From Actinoallomurus sp050942425 (GTDB taxonomy: Bacteria; Actinomycetota; Actinomycetes; Streptosporangiales; Streptosporangiaceae), in contig NZ_CP192063.1 of NCBI RefSeq assembly GCF_050942425.1, positions 11,036,001-11,100,000 on the forward strand: a stretch of DNA of 64,000 nt, written 5' to 3'. The notes below the pieces were generated by a model. It had not been told where the DNA came from. It ran no database searches and saw nothing but the letters and a program-made list of their open reading frames with translations. Below are positions 1 to 9,360 of this stretch, piece by piece. Position 1 is the stretch's first letter. Each line of letters begins with the position of its first letter. A program made the position numbers and the translations under genes.

Positions 1-1
1 G

Positions 2-1927
2 TGGTTCGTCCGCAAGGGCGTCGAGTGGAGGATCCGGTACCTGCCCGAACCCGGCAAGGCCGAGACCACCGCCGAAGCGCTCGGCCGTACCCTCGACGAG
101 CTCACCGCCCACGGCCGCTGCACTCGCTGGGCGCACACCATCTACGAGCCCCCCGCCGCCGCGTTCGGCGGGCCCGAGGCGCTGAACGTCGCCCACGTAC
201 TGTTTCACGCCGACAGCCGTCATGTCCTCGACCATCTGGCCCGCAGAGGCGGCCACCAGCGGGAACTCGGCGTCCTGCTCACCGTCACGATGCTCCGTGC
301 AGCGCGCCGCGACTGGTACGACCAAGGCCAGGTGTGGGAGTTCCTCACCCGACAACGCACCATCCCTGCGCAGCCACCGAAACCCGCCGCGACCGCCGCG
401 ATCCACCAGCTTCTCACCGCCGACCCTGCCCCGGGCAGGCTCGGAGTCCCGCTCGCCTGGTTCACCGCATTCGAACACGCCGGAGCCACGCACTTCGACC
501 TTGACCGGCGAGGCGTCACCACCCGCGGCTTGAATGCCATACTCGCCCACCACATCCTGTACGCCTGGAACCGGCTGGGTCTGCCCGAGCCAGTCCAGGG
601 CGCTCTCGCCCACATCGCCGCCCGTCTGGTGTTCGACGACGGCACCACCCCGACAGCTCCTCCGAAGGCCGCATGTCCTGAACCGGTGACGGCTAACGTC
701 ACAGCGGTGACCGCAGATACCGCCGACTCCGTCGCCTCCGATCCCGCCAGCCTTCGGAACGCCCTGGCCGACCGCATCCTCAGCCTCGGCACCTTCCGCA
801 CCGCCGCCGTCGAGGCTGCGTTCCGGACCGTCCCGCGCGAGCTGTTCCTGCCCGGCGTCGACCTGGCTGAGGCGTACGCCCCGAAGGTCGTGGTGACCAA
901 ACGCGCCCCCGAGGGCACCGCCCTGTCCTCGGCGTCCTCCCCTAACATCGTCGCCAGCCAGGCCGAAGACCTCGACGTCCGCCCAGGGCACACCATCCTG
1001 GAGATCGGCGCGGCGACCGGCATCAACGCCGCGCTCCTCGCGGAGATCACCGGGCCGCACGGCCGCGTCGTCACCATCGAGATCGACCAGGACCTGACCG
1101 ACGGAGCCCGCGCCGCCCTCGACAAAGCCGGATACTCCACGGTCACCATCATCTGCGGCGACGGCGCCGCAGGCTGGGCTAAAGCAGCACCCTACGACCG
1201 AATCATCGTCACCGCCGGAGCCTGGGACATCTCCCACGCCTGGTGGGACCAGCTCGCCCCCGCCGGGCGGATCGTCGTCCCGATCCGCCTGCACGGCAGC
1301 GGACTCACTCGCTCCCTCGCCCTCGATCTCCAGCCGACCGGCGAACTGGCCGGCAGCTACACCCGCGTCTGCGGGTTCGTGCCGATGCGCGGCGAGTCCG
1401 CCACCGACGCCACCACCACCGTCCCGCTCACCGATCAGGTCACCCTCAACACGGCCACCGCCGAAAGCCCCGACGAGTCCGCCCTGGCCCAGGCACTCAC
1501 CCACCCAGCACACACCCACTGGACCGGCATCAACGTCACCGACCACGAACCCGTCGAACACCTCGACCTGTGGCTCGCCACCACCACCCGCGGATTCGCC
1601 CGCCTGTCGGTGAGCGCGGACGCCCGCAAGGCCGCCATCGCCGACCCGGCCCTGCGATGGGCCGGAGCCAGCCTGTACGACGGCGGCACCCTCGCCTACA
1701 TCACCGCCCGCCAACACGGCCCTGTCTCCCGCGAGATCGGCGTAATCGCCCATGGACCCGACAGCCGCCGCCTCACCGCCCGGCTCGTCGAACTCCTACA
1801 GGACTGGAACCACACCAGACCCGCCCGGCCGATCATCACCGCCCACCGCGCCGGGACCCCCGACGACGAGCTCAGCCCCGGCGTCCGAATCGAACGCCCC
1901 GACACCCGCCTCACGATCACCTGGTAA
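2..1927 (+). CDS. FxLD-system methyltransferase, N-terminus cut by window edge
   Basis: The reading frame is open from base 2, so the 5' end lies outside the window. The first part (WFVRKGVEWRIRYLPEPGK and onward) resembles the thiopeptide-type bacteriocin biosynthesis domain found in lanthipeptide dehydratases. The second part is a protein-L-isoaspartate methyltransferase-like SAM domain with motif I ILEIGAATGINAALL near residue 335 of the visible part. This two-domain order is typical of the methyltransferase of FxLD lanthipeptide clusters, acting in the cytoplasm on a precursor peptide. The precursor and dehydratase/cyclase would be upstream and are not visible. The gene lies 21 bp before the next co-directional gene, probably one operon. 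The family call is firm; the substrate is inferred. Confidence 0.85.
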   Translation, partial: WFVRKGVEWRIRYLPEPGKAETTAEALGRTLDELTAHGRCTRWAHTIYEPPAAAFGGPEALNVAHVLFHADSRHVLDHLARRGGHQRELGVLLTVTMLRAARRDWYDQGQVWEFLTRQRTIPAQPPKPAATAAIHQLLTADPAPGRLGVPLAWFTAFEHAGATHFDLDRRGVTTRGLNAILAHHILYAWNRLGLPEPVQGALAHIAARLVFDDGTTPTAPPKAACPEPVTANVTAVTADTADSVASDPASLRNALADRILSLGTFRTAAVEAAFRTVPRELFLPGVDLAEAYAPKVVVTKRAPEGTALSSASSPNIVASQAEDLDVRPGHTILEIGAATGINAALLAEITGPHGRVVTIEIDQDLTDGARAALDKAGYSTVTIICGDGAAGWAKAAPYDRIIVTAGAWDISHAWWDQLAPAGRIVVPIRLHGSGLTRSLALDLQPTGELAGSYTRVCGFVPMRGESATDATTTVPLTDQVTLNTATAESPDESALAQALTHPAHTHWTGINVTDHEPVEHLDLWLATTTRGFARLSVSADARKAAIADPALRWAGASLYDGGTLAYITARQHGPVSREIGVIAHGPDSRRLTARLVELLQDWNHTRPARPIITAHRAGTPDDELSPGVRIERPDTRLTITW

Positions 1928-1948
1928 CCACGCTCAGAGGAGACGCCA

Positions 1949-3097
1949 ATGGACGCCCTACCCGATCCGCCGCCATCGCGTCTCGCCGAAATGGCCGCGC
2001 GCCGCTTCCCGCTCGTCGCGCGCTCCCAGGTCATCTCCCGGCCACTCATCACCCGCATCAGTCAGATCGAGGCCCGCGCCGCACAAGCCCAGCAGCGCGG
2101 GCCCGACAGCCTGCTGCGCGCCGCCGAAGCCCTCAACCTCGCCGCGCTCTTGGCCAGTGACTGCGGCGACGCCGACCTCGCCCGCACCCTGTGCAGGCAG
2201 CAGTTCGACCTGTTCCACGCCGCCCGTCCCCATCCGGCGGCCACCACCCAACTCGCCCTCCAGCCCGTCATCAACCTCGCCCGCCTCCACACCCGAGCGG
2301 GCGACGGCACCACCGCCTTCGCCCTCCTCCACCAACTGTTCGCCGCCGTCACCAGCAACACCACCATCGACATCGACGGCCATACCGCCGACCTGTCCGA
2401 CCTCACCCGCTCAGACGACGACCACAGGCAGATTGGCATCTGGCTGTGGGAGATCCTTATCTCCGACGGGATGCGTGCTTTGGCCCGCGCCAGCCAATGG
2501 GAGAGCGCCCGCACCCACGCCGAGCAGCTCCGCGGCATCGGACGGCAGCTCGGCGACGGCCGCCAGATCGCAGTCCTCGCCCACATCTTCAACGACCGGC
2601 CCGCCGACGCCCTCGGCCTACTCCACGACAGCGACCTCGCCGACCCATGGGAACAGACCGTCGCAGCCTGCCTGACCATCCTGTGCCAACGCGTCTTTGG
2701 CCGGCCCGCCAACGACGCCACCACCCAGATGATCGCTTGCTATCTCGAGCTCCACCATGATCTGACCCTCGTCACCGTCCTCGGCAGACTCGGCCTCGCC
2801 GTCATCGACCTCCTCCACAGCGACCCCGACGATCACACCGCCCAGATCCTCCAGCGCCTGGCCGATGTCGCGGCGGCACCCGGCGGCGGATACGCCGCCC
2901 GCGACCTTCTCCAGCACCCCGCATCCACACGTCTGTCCGCTGCACAGCGCGACGAGCTCACCCAGACCGCACGAACGGCGGGCCTGGGTATCGGCTCGGT
3001 CCCCGACGAACTCCTCACCCGGCTGCTCACCGCCGTAAAGATCAGCAAGGCTGCCCTCAACAGCACGTTTCATGATGGCCGGCGCGCCATCGCGTGA
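1949..3097 (+). CDS. Helical TPR-like protein of FxLD cluster, unknown function
   Basis: 382 aa, almost wholly helical, with repeated pairs of amphipathic helices (for example AAEALNLAALLASDCGDADLA) that look like tetratricopeptide-type repeats. No catalytic motif, signal peptide or membrane segment is visible. The ATG is preceded by AGGAG about 8 bases upstream, which fixes the start. It follows the FxLD methyltransferase by 21 bp on the same strand, so it is probably the last gene of the RiPP operon. Such helical proteins occur near FxLD methyltransferases, but the role (scaffold or regulator) is not known to me and is not assigned here. Confidence 0.75.
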   Translation: MDALPDPPPSRLAEMAARRFPLVARSQVISRPLITRISQIEARAAQAQQRGPDSLLRAAEALNLAALLASDCGDADLARTLCRQQFDLFHAARPHPAATTQLALQPVINLARLHTRAGDGTTAFALLHQLFAAVTSNTTIDIDGHTADLSDLTRSDDDHRQIGIWLWEILISDGMRALARASQWESARTHAEQLRGIGRQLGDGRQIAVLAHIFNDRPADALGLLHDSDLADPWEQTVAACLTILCQRVFGRPANDATTQMIACYLELHHDLTLVTVLGRLGLAVIDLLHSDPDDHTAQILQRLADVAAAPGGGYAARDLLQHPASTRLSAAQRDELTQTARTAGLGIGSVPDELLTRLLTAVKISKAALNSTFHDGRRAIA

Positions 3098-3218
3098 GCA
3101 CCGCAACCATCCCCCGGTAGCCGCATCCGACAAGATCACGACCAAAAAACACCCAGGGGGAGCACCCACGCACCTGAAGATGATCACGCGAAGGCAGGGA
3201 TGATGTACGGCCAGAGGT

Positions 3219-3247
3219 CTGCTCCCCGCGCACGCGGGGATGGTCCC
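3219..3247 (+). repeat. Isolated type I-E-like CRISPR repeat
   Basis: One 29-nt unit beginning CTGCTCCCCGCG and ending GCGGGGATGGTCCC, with the palindromic CCCCGCGCACGCGGGG core typical of actinobacterial I-E repeats. No second unit is found one period (about 61 bp) away. It sits in the gap between two convergent genes. Related units occur at 9765-10056 and 11030-11058. Confidence 0.6.
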
Positions 3248-3277
3248 TACCGGATGACGATCAGCCTGACGGATGCG

Positions 3278-3784
3278 CTATGGCCGTTCGGCAGCGGAGG
3301 TCTCGGCGGTTCCGAAGATCGCTCCGTTCAGCAGGTTCGTCATCACGATGCCTTCGCGCCGCATTCGGTTTTCGATCAGCTCCGGGTCATAGGCTGCGGC
3401 GCCTGCGTCGTTGAGGATCGGCATGTCGGTTGGGTGCGGCTCTACGGCGCTCCACGGCATCTGCTGGACGCTGGACACGTGGTGGCCGTGGAAGTCCTTC
3501 GGCACCTGGAGGGCGTGCTTGCTGTGGTAGGCCCACATCATGAAGTGGTGGCCCGGCCCAAGAATCTCATAGGCCCCGGTCAGCTGCAGATCCGTGACGT
3601 GGCAGCCGGACTCCTCAACGGCCTCGCGTCGTGCCGCCTCGACGATGGGCTCGCCGAACTCCACTTTGCCGCCCGGCAGCAACCAAAAGCCCGCGTACGG
3701 GCCGTGTTCCTGCCGAACAAAGGTCACCGTCTCCTCTGGTCCGGGAATCACGACCAGCGCTGCGGTCACCACCCGTCCTGCCAT
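3278..3784 (-). CDS. NUDIX hydrolase
   Basis: 168 aa if translation begins at the ATG at 3784 (MAGRVVTAAL), which has GGAGG about 12 bases upstream; the frame is open further upstream but that part does not look coding. The Nudix box is complete: GGKVEFGEPIVEAARREAVE followed by ESGC, fitting GX5EX7REUXEEXGU. This implies hydrolysis of a nucleoside diphosphate linked to another group, with a divalent metal, in the cytosol. The substrate cannot be read from sequence. It stands alone, converging on the FxLD operon. Confidence 0.85.
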   Translation of the reverse strand: MAGRVVTAALVVIPGPEETVTFVRQEHGPYAGFWLLPGGKVEFGEPIVEAARREAVEESGCHVTDLQLTGAYEILGPGHHFMMWAYHSKHALQVPKDFHGHHVSSVQQMPWSAVEPHPTDMPILNDAGAAAYDPELIENRMRREGIVMTNLLNGAIFGTAETSAAERP

Positions 3785-4031
3785 TCCGGTCCTGCCTCCA
3801 CTTCGCTTCGGCCCTACCGCAGCGCCAGAGTCTACGAGCGCCGCGCATAGCACACCTCGCCATCTACAGACCCGGCCAGCCCGAACATTCTCGCGAGTAA
3901 GCGGACGGCGCTCCCGCTGTGGACACCAAAAACTCCCACGGGCACCAGGGGAACCCGTTCGGCTTTGCGTGTCATTCCAGAGCAACACGCCACAGCACGG
4001 GAGTCCTCGGCGTCCGCAGGAGTCCTTAGTA

Positions 4032-4352
4032 TCAGTGCGCCAGTTCGTACTGTTCGACGACCGTCGCCGGGATACGACCGCGTTCGCTGACCTCGATTCC
4101 ACGAGCCTTCGCCCACGTGCGGATGTCCGCGCTGCGCTGGCGGCCAGAAGCTACGCGACCTCGAGGACGCTGGATACCGCCGGCCCGCCGTGCATGATCC
4201 ACGAACGACGATAGACGATCACGCAGTATTCCCGCATTTTCGGCACTGAGATCGATTTCATAAGCGACCCCGTCGATGGCGAAGGAGACAGTCTCTTCAG
4301 CTTCACTGCCATCCAGGTCGTCAATGAGGCGTTTAATGACCTGCTCGGCCAT
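4032..4352 (-). CDS. lsr2: Lsr2-type nucleoid-associated protein
   Basis: 106 aa. The N-terminal dimerisation part carries IDDLDGSEAEETVSFAIDG and YEIDLS, and the C-terminal DNA-binding part has ADIRTWAKARGIEVSERGRI, including an RGR element used as an AT-hook-like minor-groove contact. The ATG at 4352 has a purine-rich site (GAGGAAGGAATAAAT) just upstream; earlier in-frame codons lack one. Lsr2 bridges and silences AT-rich, often horizontally acquired DNA in actinobacteria. The surrounding region is such accessory DNA, so this may be an additional copy besides the chromosomal one. Confidence 0.92.
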   Translation of the reverse strand: MAEQVIKRLIDDLDGSEAEETVSFAIDGVAYEIDLSAENAGILRDRLSSFVDHARRAGGIQRPRGRVASGRQRSADIRTWAKARGIEVSERGRIPATVVEQYELAH

Positions 4353-5488
4353 ATTTATTCCTTCCTCGAAAGTTTCCCGGTAACGATGATAGCTAACATA
4401 GCATCGAATGCCAGCCCTATGCGCTAACACCATTGACCAACCTAAAGTGAGGCCCGCATGGGACACGGCGCACGACTGAAGTAATAGGAAGTACGGTCAG
4501 CAAAGATCGATGTTGATCCGCGCCTACCGGCATTCGGTCACAGCCATACCGCCGGGTCCCGCACGTCGAGATCGACTGGGCACAGTCTGGCGCTCGGTCA
4601 GCGATTGATCGCACCTGACGAAGCGGTTACGGCCTAAAGGCGGCGCTAGATGTCGGCGCCGAACATGCGCTGCCCGAGGCTTTCGCCGGGATGAGATGGC
4701 CGCGCCGGCCGCCGACGTTCGGAGTCGCCCTGCCACCCGGCTACAACCCATGCGGGCGGGTGCGGATTCGCGGGCGTTCGCCCCGCGCCGTCAACCTCGG
4801 TTCGGTAGCGTTCCGGCATGCTCACAAACGGTGACCCGTTCCCTGAGGACCTGTTGCTGGGCGGATGTCATGCCGCGCATCGCGTTCATGGCATGTGGGC
4901 CCTGTGCGTCCGGGTGCCTGGACACGAGCTTCCTCATGTCGCCGGTGACGGTATCACCGTGCTCGCAGCCTGGACCTGAACCCGCAAGAGCCGCAGATAC
5001 CGATCCCCCGCACCGACGGGGAGTGGCCGGCGCCGGTGTGGGCGAGCCCCGTGCCGAGGGTCGTCACACCAGGGCGGGTCGGCGGCGGGATCAGCCTCCA
5101 GGACCACGACGGCGTATCGGCTGTCGACTGTGGCTCTACGGGTGACTTTTGCCCCACCTGGTGCCGACCCCAGAGTGATGGGACTCCCGAAGCTCCGGCT
5201 CGGGGGTCAAGGTCGGGCTTCGTCATGGTCAGCCGGTGGGCGGCTCGGCGCGGGCGGCCAGGCGCTGGGCACGGCGAGGATGCCGACGTCGATAAACCCT
5301 TCCTTTCTCGGCATAGTCGCGCAGCTTCATGTTCCCTAAGAACGCAGAATATCCCGATATGAAACGAATTCATACCCCCCAATATTAGGGATAGAGCGTC
5401 AGGGTTTTCCACGATGTACCATCAGGCTCGAAAACGTGCATGATCAATCGATCGATGGCGACAACCCCCAAAGAGAGGAAACCCCCCG
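4353..5488. other. Gap without a convincing gene
   Basis: About 1.1 kb. Open frames exist but have poor codon bias and no recognisable family. The first 100 bases are AT-richer and should hold the lsr2 promoter. A 20-bp sequence at 5180-5199 recurs at 13359-13378. The last 80 bases contain the ribosome site AGAGAGG of the nuclease gene that follows. Confidence 0.5.
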
Positions 5489-6541
5489 GTGCGAAATCGA
5501 CGGATACCGCTGCTGATGATCGGACTCGTATCGACGTTAATTGCCGGGACATCTCCGGCATCGGCGACGCCTACACCCCCACCCGGCGCAGCCAGCACCC
5601 CCGCCGGCGACCACGGGTCACAGGTGGTGACCACATTCGAAACAAGCCGGGCGGTTCACAAGGGCCGTCGGCAGGAACCGGGCGTGGCAGCGTCCGCGTC
5701 AGTTGACTGCCCGAAAGAGTCCCGAACGACCGCCTGCGATGAGATCTACGGATCTGCCACGCTTTATCACAACGGCCAGGTGGAAGGCCACGCCAGGCTG
5801 AAATTCACTGTCGGGTGGCACACGAGAATCAACAGCCCTCACTTCCGCGGGGAACTCACCGTCGAGGTGCTGAGTGCGGACTTCAGCGGCGCCACCGCGA
5901 CGGTCACCGGCGGGTGCGGCTCCCCCTGCTTTTCGACCGGGTCCGCACACGGAGCCGTCATCCCGGGTCACTCGTTCGAGGGAACCCTCGAGTTCGACGA
6001 CGTGACGAACAACGTGCACACCAATCTGCCGAGTCTGACCATGCAGGTGCACAAGCCCGGCTACCCCGGCGCCCCTGCTTCGGGGAACCTGGGCACCACG
6101 GTCCGTTGCGACGATCTGTTCAAGGGCCGCTCCGCCGGATGCGTCATCAACGCCTTCAACCCGACCCTCAAAACGATGAGCGGGCTGCCGCACATCGCCA
6201 CCCACATCCGCAACATCCAAACCCACGGGCCCAGCCACTACGGCATGCCCGGCAGCGGCCACCCGCTGCACCGGCTCTCCGGCAAGTCGGCCATCACAAA
6301 GAACCGCCGCGCCGTCTGCGGCCGTAAAGTCACCGGCCCCCCACCCAAGCCCGACCTCACCTGCGACGAATACCCCTTCGCCAGCAGCCACGAAGGCGGG
6401 ACCGCGCTCCCGAAAACCGAGCGCGGAATAGCCTGGGTGCCCGGCGCCGAGCAGAGCAGCCAAGGCGGCCTGATCAGCGCGTTCTACCAGGAGAACCGCA
6501 TCCTGGACGATGGTCGTGACGCGTTCTACGTGGAGGTCTGA
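5489..6541 (+). CDS. Secreted NucA/NucB-type deoxyribonuclease
   Basis: 350 aa from a GTG start with AGAGAGG upstream. The N-terminus MRNRRIPLLMIGLVSTLIAG followed by TSPASA is a Sec signal peptide. The C-terminal third holds CDEYPFASSHEGG (about residues 291-303), the hallmark of the NucA/NucB DNase family, where the acidic residues and His take part in catalysis. The middle region is rich in Gly and Cys pairs and is not recognised. In Bacillus, NucA cuts DNA outside the cell. The next gene starts 7 bases downstream and may encode its inhibitor. It could serve DNA scavenging, lysis-linked degradation or antagonism. Confidence 0.85.
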   Translation: MRNRRIPLLMIGLVSTLIAGTSPASATPTPPPGAASTPAGDHGSQVVTTFETSRAVHKGRRQEPGVAASASVDCPKESRTTACDEIYGSATLYHNGQVEGHARLKFTVGWHTRINSPHFRGELTVEVLSADFSGATATVTGGCGSPCFSTGSAHGAVIPGHSFEGTLEFDDVTNNVHTNLPSLTMQVHKPGYPGAPASGNLGTTVRCDDLFKGRSAGCVINAFNPTLKTMSGLPHIATHIRNIQTHGPSHYGMPGSGHPLHRLSGKSAITKNRRAVCGRKVTGPPPKPDLTCDEYPFASSHEGGTALPKTERGIAWVPGAEQSSQGGLISAFYQENRILDDGRDAFYVEV

Positions 6542-6547
6542 CCAGCC

Positions 6548-7066
6548 ATGACGATCCGGGCCCTGCAGGTCGAGGTCTCCCACGGCCAATACATCCTGCA
6601 GGGCCCAGACGCCCAGCTGGGAAACCCGGTCTTCAAAGGCGGCAACGGCCTGGTCTGGGCCGGTGAAGGCACCGCCGTCGTGATGACCGGCCAAGACGAC
6701 GGCACCATCGCACTCACCATCGACACCTTGGCCGTTGAACCCGAACCCAGCCTCGAGGGCTGGGACGACGTCGTCGATACCAGCATCACGATCACCGGCG
6801 ACACGCTCACGATCTACGGGCCGGTCTACCTCGACGACGCGACCGTCATCCCCCTGCCCGCAACCACCGCCCAGACCGGCACCTACCGGCTGCGAGTCCA
6901 CGTCCGCGGCCGAGACGAAGGACGCGAAGCTGGCGAGGTCTACGCCGACGAAGGCGAACAGATCCTCGAGCACCACCTCGTCCTCATCTGGCCCGCCCCC
7001 CACGCACCCGACACACCCCTGAAACTCACCGATGGCGTCGGCGCCGAAATCCGGGCCCGAACCTGA
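6548..7066 (+). CDS. Possible ComJ/Nin-like inhibitor of the adjacent nuclease
   Basis: 172 aa, no signal peptide, predicted mostly beta strands. The opening LQVEVSHGQYILQ resembles the N-terminal pattern of Bacillus ComJ (Nin), the cytoplasmic inhibitor of NucA, and the later stretch (TGTYRLRVHVRG) matches the closing beta part of that family in pattern. The gene begins only 7 bases after the NucA/NucB-type nuclease, so both are surely co-transcribed and probably translationally coupled. An immunity or inhibitor role is inferred from position and weak similarity seen by eye; it could also be an unrelated beta-sandwich protein. Confidence 0.55.
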   Translation: MTIRALQVEVSHGQYILQGPDAQLGNPVFKGGNGLVWAGEGTAVVMTGQDDGTIALTIDTLAVEPEPSLEGWDDVVDTSITITGDTLTIYGPVYLDDATVIPLPATTAQTGTYRLRVHVRGRDEGREAGEVYADEGEQILEHHLVLIWPAPHAPDTPLKLTDGVGAEIRART

Positions 7067-7402
7067 AACACCAAGAAGCGCCGGGAACAGCCGGCGGGGA
7101 CATCGAGCAGGCCTTCACCAACCCCGGCCGGCCGTTGGGACGGTCGATCAGCCGTCGTTCTCTTCCTGTTCGTGTCGATCGGCGGCGGGCTGCCCACGCC
7201 GGTCAAATCCGGTCATCGTCGTTGGAGATTCCGCGCGTCGCGCGATGACCTCCGGAGCGACGCCGTAACAGCTTCATGCACCCGGCTGTCCGCAAGCGGT
7301 CAAGATCGACTTTTGGGTCTTCACGTGGTGATCATCGTGTGGTGGAGTTGCGCTGCGAATCTCATGCCGGGGAGCGGGACCACGACATGAGGAGGATCCG
7401 CG
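7067..7402. other. Intergenic gap, probable promoter of the HNH gene
   Basis: 336 bp without a supported gene. It ends with GGAGG placed 7 bases before the TTG start at 7403. No strong hairpin or repeat was noticed. Confidence 0.4.
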
Positions 7403-8035
7403 TTGAGACGATCCGTATCGATGGTCGCCGTTGTCGTGATCGGGCTGGCCGGCCTGGTCGGTTTTTCTGACGCCGCGTTCGCTGACCCGCCGACGGCTCC
7501 GCCCGCCTCGACCGCGCGTACCCAGCTCGCGGCGCTCACGGTGGCCAGTCCGCACAGCATGACCGGATATGCCCGCAGTAAGTTCTCGATCTGGGCTAAA
7601 CAGCCCGACGGGTGCACCACCCGCCAAGACGTTCTCGCCCGTGACGGGAAGAACGTCGTGGAAGGCAGCAACAACTGCCAGCCGACCTCCGGCTCGTGGT
7701 ACAGCGCCTATGACGGCAAAACCGTCACGGTCGTCTCCGATGCCACGATCGACCACGTGGTTCCCCTCGCCGACGCCTGGCGGTCCGGCGCCGACCAGTG
7801 GACCACCGCGCAGCGCAAGGCGTTCGGCAACGACCTGACCGACCCCCAGCTCATCATCGCCTCAGAAGCGTCCAACAGCGCCAAGGGCGACCAGGACCCC
7901 TCGACGTGGAAGCCCAGCAATACCGGCTACTGGTGCCTGTACGCCCGCCAATGGATCGACGTGAAAACCATCTTCAAACTCACGACCACCAGCGCGGAAA
8001 AGTCCGCACTGTCCGGCATGCTCGACCGCTGCTGA
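7403..8035 (+). CDS. Secreted HNH endonuclease (DUF1524/GmrSD C-terminal-like), copy 1
   Basis: 210 aa from a TTG start with GGAGG 7 bases upstream. A signal peptide (MVAVVVIGLAGLVGF...AAFA) is followed by the mature enzyme. The HNH core reads TIDHVVPLADAWRSGA, then NDLTDPQLIIASEASNSAKGD and a conserved WCLYARQWIDVK tail; the DH pair, the N of DPQL and the N..AKGD segment are the expected metal and catalytic elements. Four cysteines suggest extracellular disulfides. A paralogue lies 390 bp downstream. Role: non-specific or structure-specific DNA cleavage outside the cell. Confidence 0.88.
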   Translation: MRRSVSMVAVVVIGLAGLVGFSDAAFADPPTAPPASTARTQLAALTVASPHSMTGYARSKFSIWAKQPDGCTTRQDVLARDGKNVVEGSNNCQPTSGSWYSAYDGKTVTVVSDATIDHVVPLADAWRSGADQWTTAQRKAFGNDLTDPQLIIASEASNSAKGDQDPSTWKPSNTGYWCLYARQWIDVKTIFKLTTTSAEKSALSGMLDRC

Positions 8036-8426
8036 GACGAAACCACCCGCACGCCGGCACCAGGATCGCTAGCCTGTCCTCATTCCCCCCAATGGTCAGG
8101 CACCTGGTGCCTGTGCACATAATCGCGTGTCCCGTCTCTTCGGCCAGGGAGGCGGGACACCTTAAGCCTCGCGTCTCCAACCGGCCAGGCGGCCGGGACT
8201 CCCCCCGTCATCGGCCATCCCAGGTAGCCGGCGACGACAGTCTTCCCCGAGCCGACGAGCTCGCAGCCTCGTGGCCCGGGCCGGCCGCATCAACCTGAAT
8301 TCCAGGGATCGACCTCCATGAGAAGCCGAGACACCAGAAGCGGACAGTAGTCACTCATTGACAGAGAGTGTCTGCCTGGTGATGCTTGACGGGCACCGAC
8401 GCATCGCCCCCTGGAGGTCTCCCCCG
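8036..8426. other. Gap between HNH paralogues
   Basis: 391 bp with no supported gene; the last bases carry GGAGG 9 bases before the ATG at 8427. The sequence here is not an obvious copy of the region upstream of the first HNH gene. Confidence 0.4.
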
Positions 8427-9074
8427 ATGCTCGCCATTCCCCATGCCCGCAAAGCTGCGGCTACCGCTATAGCGGTCGCCGTCACCGCCGCGATCGTGTT
8501 GCCCGCGACGGCCGCTTCGGCCGAGCCACCCGAGGCACCGCCGGCCGCGATCGCCCGTAAAGAACTCGCGGGCCTGACCATCACTACGCCGCACTCGATG
8601 GCCGGATACTCCCGCGCGAAGTTCCCGCACTGGATCACCCAGCACGGCACCTGCGACACCCGCGAGGTCGTCCTGCAGCGCGACGGCCGGGGCGTCACGA
8701 CCGACGCCCAGTGCCGAGCGATCTCGGGCACCTGGGTGAGCGACTACGACGGCAAGACGTTCACCAGCGCATCCCAACTCGACATCGACCACGTCGTCCC
8801 GCTCGCGAACGCCTGGCGATCCGGCGCCGACACCTGGACCACACCCCAGCGCCAGCGCTTCGCCAACGACCTCACCAACCCACAACTGATCGCGGTCTCC
8901 GCCTCCAGCAACCGCGCCAAAGGCGACCAGTCACCGGACCAGTGGAAGCCACCACTGACCTCCTACTGGTGCACCTACGCCCGCATGTGGACGCACATCA
9001 AACACCTGTACGCCCTCAACGTCACCCAGCCCGAGGAGACCTCGTTGAACACCATGCTGGACACCTGCACCTGA
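8427..9074 (+). CDS. Secreted HNH endonuclease (DUF1524/GmrSD C-terminal-like), copy 2
   Basis: 215 aa from the ATG at 8427, which has GGAGG 9 bases upstream; the frame is open about 70 bases further but without a ribosome site. A signal peptide (AAATAIAVAVTAAIVLPATAA) precedes the HNH domain DIDHVVPLANAWRSGA, NDLTNPQLIAVSASSNRAKGD and YWCTYARMWTHIK. It aligns along its whole length with the HNH protein at 7403-8035, so the pair arose by duplication. The next ORF starts 2 bases after the stop, which suggests a coupled partner. Confidence 0.88.
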   Translation: MLAIPHARKAAATAIAVAVTAAIVLPATAASAEPPEAPPAAIARKELAGLTITTPHSMAGYSRAKFPHWITQHGTCDTREVVLQRDGRGVTTDAQCRAISGTWVSDYDGKTFTSASQLDIDHVVPLANAWRSGADTWTTPQRQRFANDLTNPQLIAVSASSNRAKGDQSPDQWKPPLTSYWCTYARMWTHIKHLYALNVTQPEETSLNTMLDTCT

Positions 9075-9075
9075 C

Positions 9076-9327
9076 ATGGAAGAACTCACCTCACGCTTCA
9101 CCGCCGGGCCAGGCGGCGTGATGACCGACGACGTCGGCGTCATCACCGGCGACCTGGAACTACGCACCAGCCACACCCCCGACGGGACCGTGACCATCCA
9201 AGTCCGCTACGCCGGCGCCGACGAGTGGTACCGCCTCGGCGCCGCCGACGTCACGCTGCACGACGAGCGTGACCACCAGGCGGTACACCAGGCTCTCCTC
9301 GGAGTTCTACACCGCCCGGCAGGCTAA
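9076..9327 (+). CDS. Small protein coupled to HNH nuclease copy 2, unknown
   Basis: 83 aa, acidic, no signal peptide. The start ATG lies 1 base after the HNH stop codon. It contains DEWYRLGAADVTLHDERDHQ, a motif repeated in the broken ORF just downstream. Being short, cytoplasmic and tightly linked to a secreted nuclease it could be an immunity factor, but nothing in the sequence proves this. Confidence 0.5.
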   Translation: MEELTSRFTAGPGGVMTDDVGVITGDLELRTSHTPDGTVTIQVRYAGADEWYRLGAADVTLHDERDHQAVHQALLGVLHRPAG

Positions 9328-9360
9328 ACCGGGCGAAGGACGCTGCGGTGATCCTTAGAT

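Noticed and set aside
4696..5362. Several overlapping ORFs of 100-150 codons
   Set aside because: Composition and codon bias are those of shadow frames; no start site or family.
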